NCBI GenBank assembly: GCA_900768625.1
Contig: CAAGDO010000213.1
Coordinates: 1 to 7,426, forward strand
Direction of reading: 5' to 3'
DNA: 7,426 bases
Source: Bacteroidaceae bacterium
Lineage (GTDB): Bacteria > Bacteroidota > Bacteroidia > Bacteroidales > Bacteroidaceae
Part shown: positions 1 to 5,803 of the stretch, piece after piece
How the letters are laid out: every line of letters starts with the position of its first letter
Numbering within the stretch: position 1 is the first letter of the stretch
The notes under the pieces: model-generated
Told to the model about the DNA's origin: nothing
The model's input: only the letters and a program-made list of their open reading frames with translations
The model's database searches: none
Translations under genes and position numbers: made by a program

Positions 1-23
1 GCGTAAGCATGAATGAAGTCGTC

Positions 24-35
24 TATAGTCAAACA
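24..35 (+). repeat. Solitary copy of the MITE-like terminal 12-mer
   Basis: The 12-mer tatagtcaaaca here is identical to the right end of the element at 331-342 and is the reverse complement of its left end at 105-116. Its orientation is that of a right-hand terminus, so the window may open within or just after the tail of a second, degraded copy. The first eight bases, gcgtaagc, also recur at 262-269 inside the complete element. The bases between (9-23) do not match the element's interior, so this is at best a remnant. Confidence 0.5.
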
Positions 36-116
36 AAAGTGGTTTGAGAAAAATTCGAGTCCTTATATCAGATGGATAAAGGGTGTGTATTCTCATTCTA
101 TTCCTGTTTGACTATA

Positions 117-142
117 CTTTTTCCTGGGCGGGCTGAAAGCCC
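117..142 (+). repeat. 26-bp direct repeat, copy 1
   Basis: Begins ctttttcctgggcgggct and is identical to 269-294. It includes a 5-bp hairpin (gggct, loop gaa, agccc; 130-142). In this copy the sequence after the block diverges from that of copy 2, so the stem is shorter. Confidence 0.85.
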
Positions 143-156
143 AATGGAGCGCCTAG

Positions 157-177
157 CCCAGGGCAAGCGAAGCGGCA
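157..177 (+). repeat. 21-bp inverted repeat, left arm (partner 303-323)
   Basis: The 21 bases starting cccagggcaagcg are the exact reverse complement of 303-323. Together with the direct repeat they show that the element was assembled from a module present in both orientations. Confidence 0.85.
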
Positions 178-268
178 CCCTGGGTAGCTGTGGGAATGGT
201 CGTTAATGGCGTGCTGCGCACGCTGTGGGTAAGCTCAAGGACGCAAAACCCATTGCACGAAGCGTAAG

Positions 269-294
269 CTTTTTCCTGGGCGGGCTGAAAGCCC
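269..294 (+). repeat. 26-bp direct repeat, copy 2
   Basis: Identical to 117-142 with start points 152 bases apart. This copy runs directly into a longer hairpin (275-301). Confidence 0.85.
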
Positions 295-301
295 GCCTAG
301 G
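275..301. other. Strong GC hairpin, possible transcript 3'-end structure
   Basis: A 12-position stem, cctgggcgggct (275-286) against agcccgcctagg (290-301), closes a gaa loop. The inner 8 bp are perfect GC-rich pairs, and position 278/298 is a G-U wobble on the plus strand (A-C mismatch on the minus strand). It sits about 50 bases downstream of the anchor stop codon on the minus strand. It could protect the operon mRNA 3' end. It lacks a U tract in the minus-strand direction (an A-run follows instead), so it is not a textbook intrinsic terminator. Confidence 0.45.
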
Positions 302-302
302 A

Positions 303-323
303 TGCCGCTTCGCTTGCCCTGGG
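303..323 (-). repeat. 21-bp inverted repeat, right arm (partner 157-177)
   Basis: Exact reverse complement of 157-177. It lies between the second direct-repeat copy and the right terminal inverted repeat of the element. Confidence 0.85.
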
Positions 324-349
324 GTGGGTTTATAGTCAAACAGAAAAAG

Positions 350-1462
350 TCAGAGGTCCTCATGCTGCACGCGGTGGGCCCAGCTGAGGGCGGAGATTTC
401 CACGTTGACATACTTCCAGCGGTTTCCCTGAAGGAAGAAGGTGAGGTTATAGTCATAGCCACGGTCGAGGAATTCCTGCGGAGAGTAGTAGCGGTCGGCG
501 TTCGAACGCAGGCGGCTGAGGAGGTCGGCGAGGTTGACGCGGATGATTTCCACGCCGGTCTTCCGGTTGTGGACGATGAGCTGTGCGTCCTCCGCGGCTT
601 CGTCGTGGTAGAGGATGCGGGAGGTCATGAAGGCGGCGTGGGCAATACGGCCCGTGACGGTCGGCGTGCCGGATCCGGCATCGTCAGCTGCGGCAGCAGG
701 AACGGAAGGGTTGACGTTGCGGTCGGTCGTGTTCCACGTGCTGTAGGGCGTGTAGAGAAGGGGGAGGGATTCGTCGACGTCGTTGTTATAGCGGATGGCT
801 GCGTTGCGGTCGACAATGCGGAAGTCGAAGTCTGCCACGTCGATGTCCGTGGGGAGTTCGATGTCGCGGAGGGTGACGTTGATCTGCTTCGTGTCGCGGG
901 TCAGACAGACCGTGTCACCCGTGACCTTCTCGAACCGGACTTCCACAGGCTGCGGCGTCATACCGTGCCAGAGGGTGTCGAGGGGCATGCCGGCATTCCC
1001 GACGGGATAGAACCCGTCGGCGTTGGGGCTGGAGGCATGGTCGAGGTCGACGCGGAGGGCGGTGATGTCATCGCCCGGGGCGGGTTCGTTGATGCGCTGC
1101 TTGGCACCGGGGGTGAGGAGGGTGGCGGCATAGCGCTTCTGGTTGGCGAGGACGACATACTGATAGCGGCCTACGGGGAGGTCGAGATACATCGAGTAGC
1201 CTTCCACCTTGAAGGGGGACACTTCGTTGACCTTGTATTGCTCGGCCTTCTTGACGAATTTGCCCTGCTCGTCGTAGATGTATACCCTCACGCCACCCAC
1301 ATGGTCGGGGAACATGTTGGCCCGCTCCAGGTTTCGGTCGTAGCGGAACCGGAGATAGACCCCTTGCTCACAGGGAGGGAGCGCATCGTCTTCGATCAAT
1401 CCGCAGGAGGCGGTCAGGCCGGAGAGCAGGATGAGGATGAGGAGTTGGCGTAGGAGGTGCAT
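350..1462 (-). CDS. FimB/Mfa2-family fimbrial anchor lipoprotein
   Basis: A 370-residue outer-membrane lipoprotein predicted to anchor the pilus base and limit its length, as FimB and Mfa2 do in Porphyromonas gingivalis. Residues 1-20 form a lipoprotein signal (MHLLRQ, hydrophobic run, lipobox LTASC, lipidated Cys20). The family N-terminal signature follows: an acidic DD near 25-26, PC at 30-31, then GVYLRFRYDRN (34-44) and a V-x-VYIYDEQGKFV strand (58-70). Length is close to the usual 300-400. The C terminus, ALSWAHRVQHEDL, matches the ends of both fimbrillins in this operon, and its last four residues equal those of the major one. There is no aligned Arg processing site near the N terminus, as expected for a subunit that keeps its lipid. 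It is the last gene of the operon, 81 bases after the second fimbrillin stop. The start is chosen because the signal peptide begins directly there. Family assignment is firm; the exact partner is inferred from context. Confidence 0.9.
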   Translation of the reverse strand: MHLLRQLLILILLSGLTASCGLIEDDALPPCEQGVYLRFRYDRNLERANMFPDHVGGVRVYIYDEQGKFVKKAEQYKVNEVSPFKVEGYSMYLDLPVGRYQYVVLANQKRYAATLLTPGAKQRINEPAPGDDITALRVDLDHASSPNADGFYPVGNAGMPLDTLWHGMTPQPVEVRFEKVTGDTVCLTRDTKQINVTLRDIELPTDIDVADFDFRIVDRNAAIRYNNDVDESLPLLYTPYSTWNTTDRNVNPSVPAAAADDAGSGTPTVTGRIAHAAFMTSRILYHDEAAEDAQLIVHNRKTGVEIIRVNLADLLSRLRSNADRYYSPQEFLDRGYDYNLTFFLQGNRWKYVNVEISALSWAHRVQHEDL

Positions 1463-1543
1463 GATGTGGAGAAATTTATGGTTGGGTTTTCAGGAGTTGA
1501 AGCCGGGAGGCAGGATGGGGTTCATGTTTTTCCCCTTGCCTTG

Positions 1544-3532
1544 CTAGAGGTCGGCACCTTGCGGACGAAGCGTCCAGGAGAGGATGTTGATTTCGACCTG
1601 GATGTAGTTGTCGAGTTCGTCGTCGGCTTTGGTGGTGGGCTTGGGGATGACGGGGTCGCCCAACGAGGAGATGGAGCGGATGGTGACATCGTACCAGTTG
1701 TTGCGCACCACGCCGTAGCGTCCGAGATAGTTTTTGGCGCGCGTGGCGTCGTCTCCGGGGTAGATGGTGGAGGGAGTGGGTCGTACGGAGCCATATTCAT
1801 CCTCGTCCCACGGCGTGAGATCGTCACCGAAATGCTTGATGCGGATGGGATAGTAGGCGATGCCTTTGGTGAATTTCTTGATGTTGAGGTTGAAACCGAG
1901 TTCTTTTTCCCACGTGGTGGAGGTGAGTTCGCCCAAATCCCCCTCGATTTTTTCGCCTTCTGCCAGATTGACCCACACATGATTGATGCGAAACAGGCCA
2001 TCCGGAGCAACTTCTTGCGTGTAGTGGCAACTGTCTGGGACAAGGGGGTGGGCGCTGGGGGGCTCGCCGGGATACTTCTTGGCTATCTTCTCCTCGTAGG
2101 CCTGCTTGATGTTCGGATTGTTGGCAATGGCCACCTTGATCAGCGAATCGACGTGGTATTTGGCTTCCAAAGCCTCAGCGGTGTAGAGCTGATAGAAGTC
2201 GTTGTTGACAACGTAGAAGTCCTTGTCCGTCTGTCCATTGTCAATCTGGATTTTGGCTATGATGCGCGTTGTCTGGTCCTGCGTCTGGTTGGCCACATCG
2301 AAGGTGTTTTCGAAGCAGTACTGCGGGAAGTTGTCGCCGAAGCCCATGGGGAAAGGGTCGGAGGCAGAGGGTACGGGATGATCCATAGCCGAGGGGAAGT
2401 CCAGATTGACGAGCTGATAGAGGTCGTCAGCGTGTTTTTTTCCGTCTGTGGAATAGTTGGGGTCCTTGGCCCAATAGGTGCGATAGAGACCGGATGCATC
2501 GGCTACGGGCCTTTCACACACGAAGCGCAGTCCATTGGTGGGCGTGGGGGAGGAGTTCGTCTGGAGGGTGTTCCACTGGGTATCGTAGTTGCGCACGAGG
2601 TAGGAACGTCGGTTGGTGTTGTCGAGCATCCAGCCTACGAGTTTACACTTGGGTTTCGTGGTGGTGGACTGAAGATGTCCTTTGGCATCAACCGTTACGA
2701 TATCCAGATTGGGAATTTCCAATTGATCATTCGTCAGCGCCTTCCGCATGGTCACTTTGGCCACGGCACGTTCCACATAGCATGCGGCGGCGGGATTGGC
2801 TTGCGCTTCGCTCTCGGTGTCGTAGATCTTGTCGCTGACGGGGCAGGTGTAGTGCACGCAGCCTGATGCGAGACCGGCCTTGTTACTGTTCGAGCCTCCA
2901 GGCTTGTCGAGCAAGGGGGCGGAACACATGAAGAAACCCTTGGTGCGGGAGATGAAGGGGTTGAGGGCATCGGGGTTCGTCATTTTCTTTTCCAGCTGGA
3001 GGAATTGCTCCAAGGTCATGTGATGCTCAAAGGCGGAGGGCTCTTGCACGGATTTGATTTCCAGACCATCCACCAAAACGGTCAACTCGTCTCGGCTGAT
3101 CTTGACAAAGTCCTCGGCATTGAAGAAGATGAGGGCGAAGTGTTTCTTTTTGCGAAAGTCGTCCTTTCCGTTGTCCAAGCGACGAACCACACGGGTGGTG
3201 GTCGTGGTGATTTGGCTGCCGTCGGGGTTTACTTCCGTGCTGACGGCGGATATGTTGTAGGCGCTATGGAATTTGGCCTTTAGTTCATCGTCGGTTTCGC
3301 CTTCGAAGAGAAATAGATAGGCGGAATGAATGGCATACTCTGCAGGGAGACCGTTCTCAAAATCGTCATTGGCTACACGACTGTCGCGCGCAGAGGGCAT
3401 CGTGATGCACATGCGCAAATAACCATCGGCACGAAGGGTGTCGACGGTGTCAGTGCGGCCAATGATGTCGTCAGCCGTACATGATGCCATCAGGCAGATG
3501 AGGGAGACGAAAAGAAAGATCAGCTTTTGCAT
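1544..3532 (-). CDS. Second Mfa1-like fimbrillin (minor or alternative pilus subunit)
   Basis: A 662-residue lipoprotein pilin precursor paralogous to the fimbrillin upstream. The signal is residues 1-18 (MQKLIF, hydrophobic core, lipobox LMASC, Cys18). Arg52 in SARDSRVANDDF aligns with Arg54 of its paralogue and is the probable maturation cut. Shared landmarks follow in order: FHSAYNI (88-94), CYVERAVAKVT (251-261), VGWMLDNTN (299-307), SYLVR (310-314), TYWAKDPNY (352-360), YCFENTFDV (405-413), YYPIRIKHFGD (560-570), GRYGVVRNNWY (604-614), DPVIP (626-630) and ILSWTLRPQGADL (650-662). It is unusually cysteine-rich for a fimbrillin: nine Cys besides Cys18, including C225 and C230. It could be a minor stalk, adaptor or tip-proximal subunit, or an alternative major pilin. 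Which one is not decided by sequence. GC is intermediate between its neighbours. Confidence 0.88.
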   Translation of the reverse strand: MQKLIFLFVSLICLMASCTADDIIGRTDTVDTLRADGYLRMCITMPSARDSRVANDDFENGLPAEYAIHSAYLFLFEGETDDELKAKFHSAYNISAVSTEVNPDGSQITTTTTRVVRRLDNGKDDFRKKKHFALIFFNAEDFVKISRDELTVLVDGLEIKSVQEPSAFEHHMTLEQFLQLEKKMTNPDALNPFISRTKGFFMCSAPLLDKPGGSNSNKAGLASGCVHYTCPVSDKIYDTESEAQANPAAACYVERAVAKVTMRKALTNDQLEIPNLDIVTVDAKGHLQSTTTKPKCKLVGWMLDNTNRRSYLVRNYDTQWNTLQTNSSPTPTNGLRFVCERPVADASGLYRTYWAKDPNYSTDGKKHADDLYQLVNLDFPSAMDHPVPSASDPFPMGFGDNFPQYCFENTFDVANQTQDQTTRIIAKIQIDNGQTDKDFYVVNNDFYQLYTAEALEAKYHVDSLIKVAIANNPNIKQAYEEKIAKKYPGEPPSAHPLVPDSCHYTQEVAPDGLFRINHVWVNLAEGEKIEGDLGELTSTTWEKELGFNLNIKKFTKGIAYYPIRIKHFGDDLTPWDEDEYGSVRPTPSTIYPGDDATRAKNYLGRYGVVRNNWYDVTIRSISSLGDPVIPKPTTKADDELDNYIQVEINILSWTLRPQGADL

Positions 3533-3560
3533 GAGGGGTTAGAGAATAGGGAAAATGGAA

Positions 3561-3595
3561 AGCCGGACCGTCAGAGGGGACCTGACGGTCCGGCT
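3561..3595 (-). terminator. Perfect 14-bp hairpin between the two fimbrillin genes (partial terminator or mRNA stabiliser)
   Basis: agccggaccgtcag (3561-3574) and ctgacggtccggct (3582-3595) are exact reverse complements around a 7-base loop. In the direction of transcription the stem is followed by TTCCATTTTCCC, a weak interrupted U tract, and then by the start codon of the second fimbrillin 28 bases on. The position suits a leaky terminator or a 3' stabiliser that makes the upstream fimbrillin mRNA more abundant than the downstream genes. A strict operon end here is less likely, because the anchor gene needed by the pilus is downstream and no obvious separate promoter is visible. Confidence 0.65.
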
Positions 3596-3635
3596 GGAGT
3601 TAAGCCTTTAACCTTTTAGGTGGTTGGCTGGGGGG

Positions 3636-5612
3636 TTAGAGATCTTCGTGCTGCGTGCGCTTAGCCCATGAGAGGATGTTGATGCGTACGGAGATGTAGT
3701 TGTAGAGTTCGTCGTCGGGAGTGTTATCTGTTGAAGGAATTACAGGAGTACCTACGCCCTTGATATCACCTACAGAAAGGGCATACCAGTTGTTACGAAC
3801 TACGCCATAACGACCGAGGAATCGGCTTTCCTTTGTATCATCAGTAGCAGTACCATCAGGATAGATGTTACCAGCGGAAACACCTTCCATGTCAGCACTC
3901 CAAGGCGTATAAGTATCACCGAAATGCTTGATGCGGATGGGATAATAAGCTACACCACCTGCGTACTCTGTGATTGTCTTCACTTCGTCGTTTACAGCAT
4001 CAAGAACTTTAACGCCAGTAGTAGCACCAACTTCTTTTACAGTTGTTGTTGAATTAACAGGTACCTCCGCTCCATCATCATTCGTAACCTTACATCCTGT
4101 AACGGTTACTACGCCGGTTGCTCCATCGCGACCTGAGAACGTGATATCAGCTACTTTTACTTTAGTTGCATCCAATTTAAGGTAGCCATCTTTTCCCTTC
4201 ATCGTATGCAGAATTGCCTGCTGCACGCGCGTCTTAGCATTAGTTTCATTATAAAGCTTAGAACGGTCACCATTGAAGACGTAAAGGTTTGCGTCTGCTG
4301 CCTCACCTTCAAATTTAAGCTTTACGGCAACCACCGCACGTGTAGTCTGGTTCTGTTTCTGATTATCTACGTCAAAGGTATTCTCGTAGCAGTACTGAGG
4401 ATTCTCATCTTCAAACTTGTCTGAAAGTGTCGGAGTGGCCGTCAACGTATTGAAAGTAGCAGTGTGACTTGCATAATTGGGATCAAGAGCCCAATAAGGA
4501 CGATAATACGTTTCCTGTTTAACAGTTCCGTTATTACCAATCTGAGCATTAAACCCATTTGTTCCAACGAAACGTACTTCATTCGGTGTGGCATTCTTTT
4601 TTACTTGGCCACCAGCCAACGTCCAAAGTGACTTGAGTCCAAAATCGTTCTTATTAATCTGGCGAACCAAGTAGCTCTGCTGATTAGTTACATCAAGATT
4701 CCATCCGATGATCTCGTATTCCACTTTCTTGACTTTCGTAGCTGTTGCAGGATCAGTCTTAGTGAATTCCGTACCAGTAAGAGTTCCCTTACCATTTTGC
4801 GCTGGATCATTACCCGATGACTTCTTAGAGAAAGTCACCTTAGCGACACCACGCTCAACATAGATGTCAGCAGCAGGTGCATTCTGTGCTTCCTTTTCGG
4901 TCTTGTAGACGCTGTTCGTCACATTAACCAAAGTGATGTAATCCTGCGTAGAAGTTGCAGCATCTTGGTAAACCAACGGAGAGTTGGTCATGAAAATACC
5001 TTTGCCTGCAACATTGGATGCAAACGCGGGTGTTGGAACTACACCTGCTGTCGTTGTCTTTGATTCTGAGAGCTTCTTGCTGAATTCACCAAATGTAGTA
5101 GCATTTGAGATCACTTCATAGGTATCATCCGGCTTCTTTACCGTTAAACCGTTTGTAGCAACAGTCGCACCTGTAGTCTTATCATTTTGAATCAAACCAT
5201 TGTCATTGAGCACCACCAAGGCATAAAGTTTTTTACCCGAAGCGGCACCAGTGTCACTGGTCTTCTTCACAATTTTGGTCATCGACGTGATTTGGTCATT
5301 ATCAGCGCCCAACATCTCCATGCTGGTACTCAGATCATACGCACTGTGGAATGTAGCATTAGCTTCATCTGTACCCTCAAAGAGAACAAGCGTCGCATTC
5401 TTAACGGCATACTCCTTTGCGAGACCATCGTCGAAGCTATCGTTAACACCACGCGTACCCTTAGTCGAAGGCATGTTAATGCTGAGACGCACATAACCAC
5501 CTTCTGCGTAATTCACTGTGCCACCCCCGTTACCAGGGTTGACCTCGTCACTGCTGCAGGAAGCGAGCCCTAAGGTGAGGGCAGCTACTGCGGGGAAGAT
5601 TAGTTTCTTCAT
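3636..5612 (-). CDS. Mfa1-like major fimbrillin (type V pilus subunit)
   Basis: A 658-residue pilin precursor exported as a lipoprotein, then trimmed at the surface and polymerised by strand exchange in the manner of P. gingivalis Mfa1. The signal is residues 1-19 (MKKLIFPAVAALTLG, lipobox LASC, Cys19), followed by a Gly/Asn linker. Arg54 in STKGTRGVNDSF is the probable protease cut. Later landmarks are FHSAYDL (88-94), YVERGVAKVT (251-260), IGWNLDVTN (302-310), YCYENTFDV (407-415), YYPIRIKHFGD (556-566), GRYGVVRNNWY (600-610), TPVIP (622-626) and ILSWAKRTQHEDL (646-658). The start at 5612 is preferred over an in-frame Met at 5816 because the latter would bury the signal peptide behind 68 residues. 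Its GC is visibly lower (45-47% in two hand-counted 60-base samples) than its neighbours. Being first of the structural genes and followed by a hairpin suggests it is the most abundant subunit. Confidence 0.92.
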   Translation of the reverse strand: MKKLIFPAVAALTLGLASCSSDEVNPGNGGGTVNYAEGGYVRLSINMPSTKGTRGVNDSFDDGLAKEYAVKNATLVLFEGTDEANATFHSAYDLSTSMEMLGADNDQITSMTKIVKKTSDTGAASGKKLYALVVLNDNGLIQNDKTTGATVATNGLTVKKPDDTYEVISNATTFGEFSKKLSESKTTTAGVVPTPAFASNVAGKGIFMTNSPLVYQDAATSTQDYITLVNVTNSVYKTEKEAQNAPAADIYVERGVAKVTFSKKSSGNDPAQNGKGTLTGTEFTKTDPATATKVKKVEYEIIGWNLDVTNQQSYLVRQINKNDFGLKSLWTLAGGQVKKNATPNEVRFVGTNGFNAQIGNNGTVKQETYYRPYWALDPNYASHTATFNTLTATPTLSDKFEDENPQYCYENTFDVDNQKQNQTTRAVVAVKLKFEGEAADANLYVFNGDRSKLYNETNAKTRVQQAILHTMKGKDGYLKLDATKVKVADITFSGRDGATGVVTVTGCKVTNDDGAEVPVNSTTTVKEVGATTGVKVLDAVNDEVKTITEYAGGVAYYPIRIKHFGDTYTPWSADMEGVSAGNIYPDGTATDDTKESRFLGRYGVVRNNWYALSVGDIKGVGTPVIPSTDNTPDDELYNYISVRINILSWAKRTQHEDL

Positions 5613-5660
5613 GACTGTAGTTTTTAAAATTGAAAATTGTTGATTAAGTTTGTTTGCTAT
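5613..5660 (-). promoter_or_regulatory. A-rich untranslated leader of the major fimbrillin
   Basis: The ~48 bases before the ATG read, on the coding strand, as A/T-rich sequence with AAACAAAC, AATTTTCAATTTT and AAAAACTACAGTC next to the start. There is no convincing Shine-Dalgarno site. An unstructured A-rich leader is the usual route to strong initiation in Bacteroidetes. The TTTG / TAnnTTTG promoter pair is not visible in the 191-base gap, so read-through from the upstream gene or a degenerate promoter is needed. Confidence 0.5.
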
Positions 5661-5739
5661 TTTTGGGTCGGCAGGCCAGTTCTTCTGGGGAAAAGCGTAG
5701 CCTTTGGCCTTTGGGGCCTGAATGCCGATTGAGATAGTC

Positions 5740-5758
5740 GGGAGGAAGGGAGGGAGGG
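5740..5758 (+). other. Canonical G-quadruplex motif ahead of the major fimbrillin
   Basis: Four GGG tracts (5740-5742, 5748-5750, 5752-5754, 5756-5758) are separated by loops of 5, 1 and 1 bases, satisfying the G3N1-7 pattern. It lies on the template strand within the 191-base gap, about 130 bases before the fimbrillin start. The motif is seen directly; folding and function are not established. A second matching motif exists inside the other fimbrillin gene (2044-2071), so the pattern alone is not proof of a regulatory site. Confidence 0.45.
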
Positions 5759-5803
5759 CAAAGGGAGCATCATCCTTGGCTTGCCCATCACCTTGCGCCA
5801 CAC

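Larger units (their letters stand above)
104..343. mobile_element. MITE-like non-autonomous repeat element with 13-bp terminal inverted repeats
   Basis: The ends are a perfect 13-bp inverted pair: ctgtttgactata (104-116) and tatagtcaaacag (331-343). The interior is itself repetitive. A 26-bp block at 117-142 recurs exactly at 269-294. A 21-bp block at 157-177 (starting cccagggcaagcg) recurs inverted at 303-323. Small hairpins lie at 209-223 (gcgtg/cacgc), 130-142 and 275-301. There is no coding capacity for a transposase, so any movement would depend on an enzyme supplied elsewhere. No clear target-site duplication is visible outside the ends. It could instead be a palindromic interspersed repeat (REP/BIME-like) serving as an operon end. 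The structure is seen directly; mobility is inferred. Confidence 0.6.
1..349. other. Non-coding, repeat-rich region downstream of the fimbrial operon
   Basis: I see no gene in this stretch; the short open frames across it have no family resemblance and overlap repeats. It contains one complete MITE-like element (104-343), an extra copy of that element's terminal 12-mer at 24-35, and a 68-base unique spacer (36-103) between them. It begins only 7 bases after the anchor gene's stop codon if the element's terminal repeat is counted, so any operon 3' end must lie inside the repeat. No minor or tip subunit genes (the equivalents of mfa3-5 or fimC-E) follow the anchor within these bases. Confidence 0.7.

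Noticed and set aside
275..301. Hairpin called as a classical intrinsic terminator of the operon
   Set aside because: In the direction of transcription the stem is followed by an A-run, not a U tract, so it was kept only as a structure of uncertain role.
302..1453. Long plus-strand open frame opposite the anchor gene
   Set aside because: It is a shadow of a GC-rich gene: Val/Gly/Glu/Asp-heavy, without domain pattern, and spanning the repeat. The minus-strand frame has a lipobox and family motifs.
1490..1525. 11-codon minus-strand open frame (MNPILPPGFNS) in the gap before the anchor
   Set aside because: Too short, with no start-site support; expected by chance in an 81-base gap.
1457..2866. 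Long plus-strand open frame opposite the second fimbrillin
   Set aside because: Antisense shadow; low-complexity Gly/Val composition, no signal or domain pattern, and the opposite frame is a convincing fimbrillin.
5701..5714. Two tandem copies of cctttgg ahead of the major fimbrillin, considered as a slippage phase switch
   Set aside because: Two 7-bp copies are too few for frequent slippage and they lie outside coding sequence and any visible promoter.
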